Source of the DNA: Sphingobacterium paludis
Lineage (GTDB): Bacteria; Bacteroidota; Bacteroidia; Sphingobacteriales; Sphingobacteriaceae
Direction of reading: 5' to 3'
DNA length: 64,000 bases
Assembly (NCBI RefSeq): GCF_004364125.1
Contig: NZ_SNZV01000001.1
Span: 248,001 to 312,000 of the forward strand
Within the stretch, counting starts at the first letter, position 1. Each line of letters starts with the position of its first letter. Under the pieces are notes generated by a model, which was not told the origin of the DNA, searched no databases, and saw only the letters and a list, made by a program, of their open reading frames with translations. This document shows, one piece after another, positions 18,438 through 27,342 of this stretch. The position numbers were made by a program, and so were the translations under genes.

Positions 18438-18481
18438 CGTGGGTTTGCTGTAAAGGAGAAATGCTCCACGCTACCCCCACG
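18438..18481. terminator. Putative bidirectional terminator between convergent genes
   Basis: CGTGGG and CCCACG arms enclose an inner GGAG/CTCC helix, directly after the SIMPL stop and 22 bp beyond the RNase HI stop on the opposite strand. No strong T-run on either side. Confidence 0.45.
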
Positions 18482-18503
18482 GATGAATAAGAAGGATTCA
18501 CGA

Positions 18504-19013
18504 TCAAAATTCGATGCTGCCCTTCTTTTCCTCCACTTCAAACACGGAATCAATCTTCCAATTGGCTTTATCTTTTGACGCTTTAACAGCCAACTGATCG
18601 CAGCGCTCATTGAGCGGATGCCCGGCATGCCCCTTCACCCAGACCAGTTTCACTTGGTGATGCTTGTACAAGTTCATCAGCCGAAGCCAAAGATCTTGGT
18701 TTTTTTTGCCCTGAAATCCTTTTTGCATCCAACCGTATACCCAACGTTTGTCAATCGCGTCGATAACATATTTTGAGTCGGAAAATACAGTCACTTTTTG
18801 GTTGATACTTTTTAGCGCTTCCAGCCCAATAATGACAGCCAGCAGTTCCATTCTATTATTGGTTGTTTTGCGGAAGCCTCCGGAAAATTCTTTTTCAATA
18901 AGTTTTCCCTGAAACGCCTCGTTGGTACCCTGATAGACGGTTCTTAATATTGTACCATAGCCGCCTGGTCCGGGGTTGCCGCTGGAGGCCCCATCTGTAT
19001 AAAGTTCAATCAT
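18504..19013 (-). CDS. rnhA: Ribonuclease HI
   Basis: A 169-residue RNase HI that degrades RNA in RNA-DNA hybrids. The catalytic acids are all visible: D7 in ELYTDGASSGNPGPGG, E56 in NNRMELLAV, D79 in VFSDSKYVID and D139 in GHPLNERCDQLA, with the loop His at 129 or 132. The basic protrusion segment WVYGWMQKGFQGKKNQDLW is present. The C-terminal tail (about 145-169) is slightly longer than in E. coli. It is divergent from the fucosidase gene. Confidence 0.96.
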   Translation of the reverse strand: MIELYTDGASSGNPGPGGYGTILRTVYQGTNEAFQGKLIEKEFSGGFRKTTNNRMELLAVIIGLEALKSINQKVTVFSDSKYVIDAIDKRWVYGWMQKGFQGKKNQDLWLRLMNLYKHHQVKLVWVKGHAGHPLNERCDQLAVKASKDKANWKIDSVFEVEEKKGSIEF

Positions 19014-19049
19014 CGTTCAAAATTACATAATATCTTTTTATCCTTTTAC

Positions 19050-19065
19050 AAGATATGCATATCTT
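19050..19065. promoter_or_regulatory. Perfect 16-bp palindrome in the rnhA / fucosidase divergent gap
   Basis: AAGATATGCATATCTT equals its own reverse complement and lies 27 bp before the fucosidase ATG and 37 bp before the rnhA ATG. It could be a dimeric repressor site; no regulator gene is adjacent. Confidence 0.4.
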
Positions 19066-19092
19066 CAGCAGCAATTTTAAACGTAGATCATC

Positions 19093-20919
19093 ATGAGAAG
19101 AGGTTTAGCGATTACCGTGCAGCTGCTTTGCGCTAGTTTTTACGTACTGCACGCGCAAGATAAGTCTGCCCAAGATAAAATGGCTTGGTTTGAAGATGCC
19201 AAGTTGGGTATTTTTATCCATTGGGGTATCTATGCGGTAGACGGTATTTCAGAGTCTTGGGCGTTTTTTAACAACTATGTCAGCCACGATCGTTATCTGA
19301 AACAGCTAGATGGTTTTACCGCGACAAAATACAATCCGCAAGAATGGGTAGATCTAGTTAAAACCTCGGGAGCGAAATATGCCGTTATAACGGCAAAACA
19401 TCACGATGGTGTAGCGCTTTGGAATTCCCAAGCTTCGGAAGCTTTGACCATAAAAACGCATGCAGCAGCTAAAAAGGATGTACTCAGCCCTTTTATCGAA
19501 AAACTGAAACGAACGGGAATGAAAACTGGTATTTATTTTTCATTGCCGGATTGGAGCCATCCTTATTATGATGTACATACGCGTATCAGGAAACGGTATG
19601 AAATTGCGGCGGACCCAAAGCGATGGGATCGTTTTGTGCATTACTACCAACAGCAGCTGCAGGAGTTATCCAACGCATACCGTCCTGACCTCTTGTGGTT
19701 TGATGGCGATTGGGAACACAGCTCCTACGAATGGGACGCGCCTGGTACCTTGCAATTGCTACGTAGATATAATCCGAACATTATCGTCAATTCGCGCTTG
19801 AATCATCATGGCGATTACGAAACACCCGAACAGGGGGTGCCTGTGGTTAAGCCTGGCAGCGCACATTGGGAGTTGTGTTACACGATGAACGATTCCTGGG
19901 GCTATCAGCCTTTTGATCGCCATTACAAAACGCCTAACATGATCGTTCGGACGCTTATTGACTGCATAGCTATGGGCGGCAACCTGCTGTTGGATGTTGG
20001 TCCGAAGGCTGATGGTACTTTGCCCAAAGAGCAGGTCGCTATCCTTCAGGAGTTGGGTCGTTGGACAAAAAAACATGGGGAGGCGGTTTATGGAACGCGA
20101 GCAGGCTTGCACAATGGGCAGTTGCGCGAAAAGAATTCGTTTTCCAAAGATGGAAGAACGCTATACATCTATTTGGATAATAAACGTGAGCGGTATTGTC
20201 TGCCACATGTGCTTACTCCTGTGAAAGATGTTAGGCTAATTGGCTCCCAAAGCCCACTGACCTTTAGCCAAGAGGCAGGTCGATTGATGGTTACTTTGCC
20301 GCCGGATGCTTTTGACCCTGTAGCATCGGTTTTGGCCATCGCGTTCGATGATTCGCCCCAGTTTGCTCCAGCAGATCGGGGAGCGCCCTACAGTATAGCA
20401 GCGCTACTGCAAGAGTCTGATGTTCAAATGGCTGTCGAACGGATTGCTGCCAGCAGCGACGCCGGTGACAATATCTTTGCAGACAAGTTGACAGCAGATG
20501 GCAGTTTCTTGACGCCGGAATTGAATGCTGCCGATACGGCACTAAAGCAATGGATTGAAAAACACGCGGAGGTGCTAAGTTTTACACGTGAAGGGCTGCC
20601 TCCCGGGCATTATGCAGGCTACTCCGCACTATCAAATGATAGGAAAACGCTTTATCTTTTTGTGAATGGACAGCCTTCGGGGCCTATCGCGCTGAAAGGA
20701 TTAAACAACACTATTGCGCGGATCCGTATTGTTGGAGAAGGGTCTATGCTGAGCCATCAAGTCTTTAATAAATTGTATTGGAGTGTCATACCTGGCATCG
20801 TGTATATCGATATTCCGAAGGAGCGGTTGGATAAAAAGATGACGGTGATTGCGGTTTTACTCGATAAGCCTGTTGACCTCTACCGAGAGAAAGTGGGTGC
20901 TATTGAAAATAATTTATAG
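19093..20919 (+). CDS. Secreted alpha-L-fucosidase (GH29) with two C-terminal beta-sandwich modules
   Basis: A 608-residue exported enzyme cleaving terminal alpha-L-fucose. A signal peptide (about 1-21, ending LHAQ) precedes the GH29 barrel: FGIFIHWG-type KLGIFIHWGIYAV, TAKHHDGVALW and the nucleophile D204 in LLWFDGDWEH. After the barrel (about 345) there are two similar strand-rich modules: one containing SKDGRTLYIYLDN and VKDVRLIGSQSPL, the other SNDRKTLYLFVNG and IARIRIVGEGSML. They look like a tandem duplication of the usual single C-terminal sandwich. No SusC/SusD pair is nearby, so it is not part of a recognisable polysaccharide utilisation locus. Confidence 0.92.
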   Translation: MRRGLAITVQLLCASFYVLHAQDKSAQDKMAWFEDAKLGIFIHWGIYAVDGISESWAFFNNYVSHDRYLKQLDGFTATKYNPQEWVDLVKTSGAKYAVITAKHHDGVALWNSQASEALTIKTHAAAKKDVLSPFIEKLKRTGMKTGIYFSLPDWSHPYYDVHTRIRKRYEIAADPKRWDRFVHYYQQQLQELSNAYRPDLLWFDGDWEHSSYEWDAPGTLQLLRRYNPNIIVNSRLNHHGDYETPEQGVPVVKPGSAHWELCYTMNDSWGYQPFDRHYKTPNMIVRTLIDCIAMGGNLLLDVGPKADGTLPKEQVAILQELGRWTKKHGEAVYGTRAGLHNGQLREKNSFSKDGRTLYIYLDNKRERYCLPHVLTPVKDVRLIGSQSPLTFSQEAGRLMVTLPPDAFDPVASVLAIAFDDSPQFAPADRGAPYSIAALLQESDVQMAVERIAASSDAGDNIFADKLTADGSFLTPELNAADTALKQWIEKHAEVLSFTREGLPPGHYAGYSALSNDRKTLYLFVNGQPSGPIALKGLNNTIARIRIVGEGSMLSHQVFNKLYWSVIPGIVYIDIPKERLDKKMTVIAVLLDKPVDLYREKVGAIENNL

Positions 20920-20952
20920 CAGGCGTGTTTCTCTGGCGTGCAATGCTCATGC

Positions 20953-21468
20953 TTATTGGTCGATGAAGATTCCAAATTTCTTACGCAACTCGCGGAGTAC
21001 ATAGGCTGATGAAACCACGATGGTTAGGCCGATAAGGCATCCCATCGCCACCGATAAAAAACGGAATATTGGTGTATAGGAAAGTTCTTCTTGATGCGGC
21101 TGAATCATAATGATGAGCAGAGCGACAACAGCCACACGCGCCATGTTCATGATATGGAAAAATCGGCAGACCAATATGGTGATGATAATCCCGATAACGA
21201 TCATGTACAACGCGTTTCCGTTGATGATGATACATAGCAACGCAACAAAAGAACCGACAAAGTTTGACTTGAAGCGTTCGATGGAGAGGCGTTTTGAGTC
21301 CGTCTCTTCTGGAGAAATAACCAAAATGATGGATAGCAAAGACCAAAATAGCTCGAAATGGGCAAAATTTCTATACAAAACATACCCGATGGAGAAGCCA
21401 ATAAGGCAGCGTAGTATGTAGACCAGCACGGGCGAAGATATGGCTCTTCTAAATAAACGATCAATCAT
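20953..21468 (-). CDS. FUSC-family small membrane protein
   Basis: A 171-residue integral membrane protein with about five to six helices. SIGYVLYRNFAHFELFWSLLSIILVISPEE and the FKSNFVGSFVAL segment match the N-terminal module of FUSC/aromatic-acid-exporter-like proteins (DUF939 type). Only the membrane module is present; larger family members add a cytoplasmic domain. Substrate unknown. It is convergent with the fucosidase and downstream of lon on the same strand but separated by over 300 bp. Confidence 0.7.
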   Translation of the reverse strand: MIDRLFRRAISSPVLVYILRCLIGFSIGYVLYRNFAHFELFWSLLSIILVISPEETDSKRLSIERFKSNFVGSFVALLCIIINGNALYMIVIGIIITILVCRFFHIMNMARVAVVALLIIMIQPHQEELSYTPIFRFLSVAMGCLIGLTIVVSSAYVLRELRKKFGIFIDQ

Positions 21469-21777
21469 TTCCTTATAACTTGCTAGGGATGGGAATCCCG
21501 AAATGTATTATGGGGCACAAAGCTAAGTCATTTCGCTTAAAATTGCCAATGAATGGAATGGAGATTTTGCAAAAAAAATGAAGAGCAATGTGGAAATAGG
21601 ATTGGAAGCATTCGACATGTTTGTAGCCCAAATCCTTCGAGAAGGACAGGGAGCCTATAACAAGGATACCAATCTTCTGTTTAAATAAACGAAGATTGGT
21701 GTCCTACAGTGTTAATGATGTATTTCCCAAAAGATGCGGTTCGTTTTCAAAATCCCGCCTTATGGGCCATGCTCTGC
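21469..21777. other. Intergenic region between lon and the FUSC gene
   Basis: 309 bp. It holds a long hairpin (21664-21704) and a 36-codon ATG frame on the plus strand (21578-21688) that overlaps the hairpin and has no homology I recognise; I do not call it a gene. Confidence 0.4.
21664..21704 (-). terminator. Long hairpin downstream of lon
   Basis: GGATACCAATCTTC pairs with GAAGATTGGTGTCC, and the intervening bases continue the stem (GTTTA/TAAAC), giving an almost unbroken helix of about 19-20 bp with a tiny loop. It lies about 75 bp beyond the lon stop. It could be a terminator or processing site; no T-run follows on the minus strand. Confidence 0.4.
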
Positions 21778-24255
21778 TTACGCTAACTTTAAAGTCAAGT
21801 CTTTAGGCTTTTTGACTTTATTTTTCAGGAGCGCGAGGTCAATAACTTCAGACATTTTGGTTACGTAGTGGAAGGATAAATCTTTCACGTAGTCTTCTTT
21901 TATCTCTAAAATATCTTTCTCATTAGCCTTGCAGAGGATAATCTCCTTAATATTAGCCCGTTTGGCAGCCAGTATCTTCTCTTTGATACCGCCCACCGGG
22001 AGCACCCTTCCGCGAAGCGTGATTTCACCGGTCATCGCTAACTTTTCTTTTACTTTACGCTGTGTGAATAGCGAAGTAAGTGCCGTAAGCATCGTAATAC
22101 CGGCGGATGGGCCGTCTTTTGGCGTCGCTCCGGCAGGAACATGTATGTTCACGTCCCATTGATCAAATACTTTGTAGTCGATACCAAAATCTTCGGCATG
22201 CGAACGCAAGTAGGCCATAGCAATTGCTGCCGACTCTTTCATCACGTCTCCCAGATTACCAGTAAGGCTTAGTTTTCCTTTCCCTGGACTTAGGCTTGAC
22301 TCAATGAATAGGATGTCGCCACCAACGGAGGTCCAAGCTAAACCGGTTACAACGCCCGCAACTTCGTTGTCCTCGTAAAGATCTTTATCGAAGATTGGTG
22401 CGCCCAAAATCTCTTCTACCATAGCAGGTTCAATTTTTGAACTGTGTTCTTTCTCCATAACAATACGGGTCGCAACACCGCGAACGATAGAGCCAATTTT
22501 TTTCTCCAATCCTCGGACGCCGGATTCCCGCGTATATTCCTCGACAATTTTTTCCAACACTTTATTGCTGAGGCTAGCATCTTTACGCGTTAAGCCGTGC
22601 ACCTCAAGTTGCTTAGGTAGCAAATGTTTTTTTGCAATTTCTATCTTTTCTTCAATGGTGTAGCCATTCACCTCGATGATCTCCATACGATCGAGTAAGG
22701 CAGGCTGAATCCCATTCAGCGAATTTGCTGTAGCGATAAACATCACCTTGGACAGGTCATACTCCATCTCCACGTAGTGGTCGTAGAAATTGGTATTTTG
22801 TTCTGGATCCAGCACTTCCAATAGGGCAGATGACGGATCACCTTTAAAATCAGAACCCAGCTTATCGATTTCGTCGAGGACAAATACGGGGTTTGATGCA
22901 CCGGCTTTCTTCAGCGATTGGATGATACGGCCGGGCATAGCGCCGATATATGTTTTGCGGTGACCACGGATTTCCGCTTCATCACGCACACCACCTAAAG
23001 CCATACGTGTATATTTGCGACCCAAGGCTTTTGCTACGGATTTTCCCAATGATGTTTTTCCAACGCCCGGAGGCCCTACTAAACAAAGGATCGGCGCTTT
23101 CATATTGTTCTTTAGCTTTAATACGGCGAGGTACTCAATGATACGCTGCTTCACCTTCTCCAAACCGTAGTGATCTTTGTCTAATATTTTAACCGCTCTG
23201 TTTAGATCGAAGTTATCCTTTGTGTAATCACCCCACGGTAAATCTAACAACAGTTCCAGGTAGTTAATCTGTACGGAATAGTCTGCCGCTGCCGGGTTTA
23301 TACGTCCTAGTTTCTCCAGTTCTTTTGTGAAATGTTTTTGAACATCGGCCGGCCATTTTTTTGATCTAGCCCGTTTTTCCAACTCCTGCATTTCTAAATC
23401 AGGCGTATTGCCACCAAGCTCTTCTTGGATTGTTTTTAGTTGCTGATTTAGAAAATAGTCGCGCTGCTGCTTGTCTAAATCAATTCGCACCTTATTCTGT
23501 ATCTGGTTTTTTAGTTCCAGCAGTTGAATCTCTGTTGTTAAATGTTCCAGCAGGTTTTTCGCGCGCTTCACAAAATCTTTGGTCTCTAAAAGGCTTTGCT
23601 TCTGCTCGGTTTCCAAAGCCATATTGGACGAGATAAAGTTCACCAAAAAGGTAGGACTTTCAATGTTCTTAATAGCCAGCCCGGCTTCGCTAGGTAAATT
23701 TGGAGAAAGCTGTATAATTTGTAAAGCAAGTTCCTTTATCGAAGAGATCAACGCTTTGAATTCTCGATTAGCAACTTTTGGCTTTTCTTCGGGCACGCGT
23801 TCAACGCGAGCTTTCAAGTATGGATCACTATTTACAAGCTCTGTTATTCTGAAACGTTGTTTTCCTTGAATAATGACGGTTGTATTCCCGTCCGGCATCT
23901 GCAAAATCTTGATGATATTCGCTACAGTACCTATTTTATGCAATTGGTCTACTGTAGGTTCTTCAATATTCATATCTTTTTGAGACACCACACCAATGGT
24001 GCGGTCACCTTTATAGGCTTCTTTAACAAGCTTTATGGATTTATCGCGGCCAACCGTTATCGGAATTACAACACCAGGAAACAATACCGTATTTCGTAAA
24101 GGAAGTATAGGGAGTATTTCTGGAATATCAGCTTTGCTCATTTCCTCTTCATCTTGTGAACTCATCAACGGGAAAAACTCGGTGTCTTCGTTTATGACAG
24201 AAAGTACTTGATTGAGGTCAAATGTGTCGTTTTTGTTCATATATATTGTGTTCAT
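21778..24255 (-). CDS. lon: ATP-dependent protease Lon
   Basis: An 825-residue cytosolic AAA+ serine protease. An N-terminal substrate-binding domain (LPILPLRNTVLFPGVVIPI) and coiled-coil region lead to the ATPase with Walker A GPPGVGKTSLGKS near residue 395 and Walker B VFVLDEIDKL. The C-terminal protease domain carries the Ser-Lys dyad S717 (KDGPSAGITM) and K760 (GGIKEKILAAKR). Two in-frame start codons exist (24255 and 24240); the first is used here. It removes misfolded proteins and regulatory proteins. Monocistronic, divergent from the TPR gene. Confidence 0.97.
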   Translation of the reverse strand: MNTIYMNKNDTFDLNQVLSVINEDTEFFPLMSSQDEEEMSKADIPEILPILPLRNTVLFPGVVIPITVGRDKSIKLVKEAYKGDRTIGVVSQKDMNIEEPTVDQLHKIGTVANIIKILQMPDGNTTVIIQGKQRFRITELVNSDPYLKARVERVPEEKPKVANREFKALISSIKELALQIIQLSPNLPSEAGLAIKNIESPTFLVNFISSNMALETEQKQSLLETKDFVKRAKNLLEHLTTEIQLLELKNQIQNKVRIDLDKQQRDYFLNQQLKTIQEELGGNTPDLEMQELEKRARSKKWPADVQKHFTKELEKLGRINPAAADYSVQINYLELLLDLPWGDYTKDNFDLNRAVKILDKDHYGLEKVKQRIIEYLAVLKLKNNMKAPILCLVGPPGVGKTSLGKSVAKALGRKYTRMALGGVRDEAEIRGHRKTYIGAMPGRIIQSLKKAGASNPVFVLDEIDKLGSDFKGDPSSALLEVLDPEQNTNFYDHYVEMEYDLSKVMFIATANSLNGIQPALLDRMEIIEVNGYTIEEKIEIAKKHLLPKQLEVHGLTRKDASLSNKVLEKIVEEYTRESGVRGLEKKIGSIVRGVATRIVMEKEHSSKIEPAMVEEILGAPIFDKDLYEDNEVAGVVTGLAWTSVGGDILFIESSLSPGKGKLSLTGNLGDVMKESAAIAMAYLRSHAEDFGIDYKVFDQWDVNIHVPAGATPKDGPSAGITMLTALTSLFTQRKVKEKLAMTGEITLRGRVLPVGGIKEKILAAKRANIKEIILCKANEKDILEIKEDYVKDLSFHYVTKMSEVIDLALLKNKVKKPKDLTLKLA

Positions 24256-24531
24256 CCGACAATATGTCAGATTATTAGATAATTTTGCGTATACTAAAAT
24301 ACTTCCTCTATAGTTGCAAGAGGGATGCCAACTTTAAAAATTGGTACTATTTATGTTAAGAAAGAAAATACACTGCAAAAACGACATCATCCGGCGCCGT
24401 GGCGAGCGAACAATAGCTAAAATGTGGAAATGTTAATAAATTTACATTGTAAGCTTAAACTATTTAACAGAGATTTATGTCAACTGTTTTAGTGTAAAAA
24501 ACAAAAAAGTAGAATTAATAAAAGAGAACAT
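24256..24531. other. Divergent promoter region of lon and the TPR gene
   Basis: 276 AT-rich bp between two divergent start codons. No CIRCE-type heat-shock inverted repeat is present. I see no gene and no element I can name with confidence. Confidence 0.4.
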
Positions 24532-25203
24532 ATGAAACGTAGATTTTTAAGTAACCAGTGGAAAGCGGTAAAGTTGGGTTTGGCGTCGACTGCCCTGGCG
24601 TTATTTACAGTGGCCGTTCAAGCGCAAGACCAGTCACAACATAGTAATCCTAATGTCCGTCTTGGTCAGAAAGCTTTGTTAGATGGTGATTTTAAATCGG
24701 CAGCAACACATTTGCAAAAAGCATTACCTTCAGAAGCTAGCGATCCCGATGTGCAATACTTGCTTGGCTATTCACAATTCCACAATGGTGACTACGCTAA
24801 AGCGATTGAAACTTTTAAAAAGGTAATTGCATTGGATGCAAAACATACCTCAGCCTATTATTACAAAGCGAAAGCGAGCAATAACATGGCCGTAAATGCA
24901 GCAAACAAGGTGAGCAACGGCGCCAAGGAGCAATTGCTTAAATCAGCCATTGATGATTACAGCAAAGCGATAGCTATCAATGCTAATGATGCGAAATTGT
25001 ATCAAAACCGTGCTATCGCGTATCGCGATTTAGGTATCTTGACGGGTACAAGCGGCGCGGCTAACTACGACAAAGCAAAAGCTGCTGATGCTTACAGCAA
25101 GGCTGTTACCGATTACGAGAAGGTGTTGACGTATGATGCTTCTCGTAAAGACATCCAAACGGAAGTTAAGAAAGCAAAAGTTTACCGAGATAATCTTAAA
25201 TAG
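24532..25203 (+). CDS. Exported TPR protein
   Basis: A 223-residue protein with a long signal peptide (about 1-33, ending VAVQAQ) and at least three tetratricopeptide repeats: GQKALLDGDFKSAATHLQKAL, YLLGYSQFHNGDYAKAIETF with the following YYYKAKASNNM, and LYQNRAIAYRDLG with DAYSKAVTDYEKVL. TPR arrays mediate protein-protein contacts, here in the periplasm. No catalytic domain is attached, so its partner is unknown. A strong terminator follows, so it is a single-gene unit. Confidence 0.85.
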   Translation: MKRRFLSNQWKAVKLGLASTALALFTVAVQAQDQSQHSNPNVRLGQKALLDGDFKSAATHLQKALPSEASDPDVQYLLGYSQFHNGDYAKAIETFKKVIALDAKHTSAYYYKAKASNNMAVNAANKVSNGAKEQLLKSAIDDYSKAIAINANDAKLYQNRAIAYRDLGILTGTSGAANYDKAKAADAYSKAVTDYEKVLTYDASRKDIQTEVKKAKVYRDNLK

Positions 25204-25556
25204 CAAACTTTAGGTACATATGGAGACGGCGAACATGATTGTTCGCCGTTTTTATTGAAGCTCGAAGCTTACTTGCCTATTCGGAAATTTTACCAGACAT
25301 GTTGGAGAGCAGTGCAGCGAAACGCTAGCCATATTCATCGTATGATAAATATCCATGAAAGCTGTACTTGGCAATTATTTATGATTATTTTAGCGAGCAG
25401 TATATGATCTCGATCAGCGTACATAAATTACCATGCCGGATATGAAATTTTCATGTTTGGAAAAGCAACAACATGAATGAAAATAAAGCGGCCATAGCGA
25501 GTTTATCGAAAATAATTTGAACATTCGAAACGGGTTTAAAAACAGCTTAGTTACAT
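25204..25556. other. Intergenic region between TPR gene and superoxide dismutase
   Basis: 353 bp. After the TPR terminator (to 25254) about 300 bp remain without a supported gene; they should include the superoxide dismutase promoter. No clear motif seen, and no AATCY-N16-CGTA element. Confidence 0.4.
25226..25254 (+). terminator. Rho-independent terminator of the TPR gene
   Basis: ACGGCGAACA and TGTTCGCCGT form a perfect 10-bp stem around TGAT, followed by TTTTAT, 23 bp after the stop codon. Confidence 0.9.
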
Positions 25557-26273
25557 ATGAAAAATAGAAGAACGTTTATTAAAAATAGCCTAGGATTGGC
25601 AGCGGGTTTAGCCGTTGCCCAAGCAGGGTACGGAGGTGCCGTATTTCGTGATTTGAGCCTGCAGGCCTTTCAGTTTAAGCTGGAGACCTTGCCCTACGCA
25701 TATCAAGCATTAGAGCCCGCGATTGATGCGCAGACCATGCAAATTCATCACGAGCGTCATTACGCGACCTACGTGAAAACGGCCAATGAAGCGATTCAGG
25801 CGGAAAACGTACAAAGCGCTAACGAAAAAGATCTTTTTAAAGCAATCGATACCTATAGCGCTAAGCTGCGAAACAACGCCGGCGGAGCCTATAACCATGC
25901 TTTTTTTTGGAAGACTTTACGCGCGCCGCAAAAGGACAATAGGCCAACGGGGAGCTTGGCAGCCGCTATCGATAAAGACTTCGGCAGCTTCGCCCAGTTC
26001 CAGGATGCCTTTACTAAGGCTGCGACACAGCAATTTGGCTCGGGATGGGCATGGTTAGTGCTGGATGCTGGAAAGCTCAAAGTCGGCGGAACACCCAATC
26101 AGGACAATCCATTAATGAAAGGTGTTGCTCTTCAGGGCCAGCCACTTTTGGGTTTAGATGTATGGGAGCATGCCTATTACCTAAAATATCAAAATAAGCG
26201 TCCGGATTACGTTGCCGGTTTTTGGTCTATCGTTAATTGGCCGCAGGTGCAAAAACATTTTGATGCAAAGTGA
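25557..26273 (+). CDS. sodA: Tat-exported superoxide dismutase, Mn-type
   Basis: A 238-residue Fe/Mn-family superoxide dismutase that turns superoxide into peroxide and oxygen. The N-terminus MKNRRTFIKNSLGLAAGLAV is a twin-arginine signal, so the protein should fold in the cytoplasm and act outside it. Metal ligands: H64 (TMQIHHERHY), the His in AYNHAFFW, D201 and H205 in GLDVWEHAYY. NAGGAYNHAFFW (Gly, not Gln) together with the Gln in TPNQDNPLM is the Mn-SOD arrangement. Monocistronic with its own terminator. Export of an SOD fits defence against external oxidants. Confidence 0.93.
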   Translation: MKNRRTFIKNSLGLAAGLAVAQAGYGGAVFRDLSLQAFQFKLETLPYAYQALEPAIDAQTMQIHHERHYATYVKTANEAIQAENVQSANEKDLFKAIDTYSAKLRNNAGGAYNHAFFWKTLRAPQKDNRPTGSLAAAIDKDFGSFAQFQDAFTKAATQQFGSGWAWLVLDAGKLKVGGTPNQDNPLMKGVALQGQPLLGLDVWEHAYYLKYQNKRPDYVAGFWSIVNWPQVQKHFDAK

Positions 26274-26323
26274 CGGAAACAAGTAGCGATTAAAGAACGC
26301 GCTTATCCTTTCATATACCGAAC

Positions 26324-26370
26324 AGCCGCAACTTAAGGGAAATAGAAATTCACCTTGGGTGCGGCTTTCT
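26324..26370 (+). terminator. Terminator hairpin after superoxide dismutase
   Basis: AGCCGCA and TGCGGCT arms, with an inner AAGG/CCTT helix and a 14-nt loop, followed by TTCTC. It sits between convergent genes and may serve both. Confidence 0.65.
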
Positions 26371-26421
26371 CATTTCGATGCGGCTACCTCTTTCGGATCG
26401 GGCAAAGACAGGGTTGCGTAT

Positions 26422-27084
26422 CTAGTTCAAGCAGCCCTTTGTCGGGTTATCCCTTCTTTTCAGTAGCAGCCGAAAGCTGTTTAGGGATGATGTTGCTGGC
26501 TGGCAATCCACTTCCTTATTCGGAAGTTCCGCTGGAACTGGATTGTCTGGCGATTTGGTTCGCATCACGTAAGTTTTCTGCAAACAGCGAAACGGCTTTT
26601 CTTCTTGATAGTACATACGACTTTCGACGATGTCATCTTTCGTAGCACCCTCTGTTGCTCCACTTTCAAAAGCCCAGGACGTAGCCTTCTCGAAACCGAA
26701 AAAAAGCTGATTGTTCCGTACGAAATATTCCTCCTCATACTCATGGTGGCTATACTCCCCATACACATGTCGCACCAGTACAAGTTGCCCATTTTCGGTG
26801 AAATACGTTACGCGCCCGTTTCTTTCCCCATTACAGTCGTATTCGAAGGTTGTGCTATCCAATTGTCCAGATGCTCGTTTCTCTACTGTTGCCACATAGG
26901 CGTCTTGAATAGCTGCAATATTTTCCAGCGATTCACTTGTGTTGGCCATCGCTTGTGCGGGCGCATCACGATGCGCCTTTGCTACAGCTACAGTATCGCC
27001 AACTCTATCGTTCTTTTTGGTGGACTGGCAGGAGATGCATCCTAAACCAATAAGTAAAAGTATATTACAATTTCGTATCATCAT
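26422..27084 (-). CDS. Hypothetical lipoprotein
   Basis: A 220-residue protein of unknown function. ATG 27084 is preferred; a TTG five codons further upstream would also be in frame. The signal ends with a lipobox-like LGCISC, so it is probably lipid-anchored. Residues 70-150 are strand-rich with acidic and aromatic residues (NGRVTYFTENGQLVLVRHVYGEY), reminiscent of periplasmic MORN/YwqK-like or PepSY-like folds, but I cannot assign a family. The C-terminus is Ser/Lys/Arg-rich. It is convergent with superoxide dismutase. Confidence 0.6.
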   Translation of the reverse strand: MMIRNCNILLLIGLGCISCQSTKKNDRVGDTVAVAKAHRDAPAQAMANTSESLENIAAIQDAYVATVEKRASGQLDSTTFEYDCNGERNGRVTYFTENGQLVLVRHVYGEYSHHEYEEEYFVRNNQLFFGFEKATSWAFESGATEGATKDDIVESRMYYQEEKPFRCLQKTYVMRTKSPDNPVPAELPNKEVDCQPATSSLNSFRLLLKRRDNPTKGCLN

Positions 27085-27342
27085 CGACAACTTTACCAAA
27101 AGAACCGTGATGATCTTGTTTTTGTTTTTATGTCCGGATCGCTCAGCTGTTACTGGTGGGAGTGATAGGTGGACACCACCCTTCTAGGTTCGCGATTGTG
27201 TTTCGTAAAAAACTTTGTATCTTGTGGTTGATACGCAGCGACATGTTGGCTACTGTTTGCTGATGAAAAGGGAATAAGCCGCTAGCGCGAGGTCATGAGG
27301 GCGCCGTGCACTGGTCCATTTTTCAATATCCAATTATAGTAT

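Noticed and set aside
21578..21688. 36-codon ATG frame between lon and the FUSC gene
   Set aside because: It ends inside a long hairpin, lacks homology I can recognise, and has no obvious ribosome binding site.
24256..24531. Heat-shock (CIRCE-type) repeat before lon
   Set aside because: No TTAGCACTC-N9-GAGTGCTAA or close variant is present.
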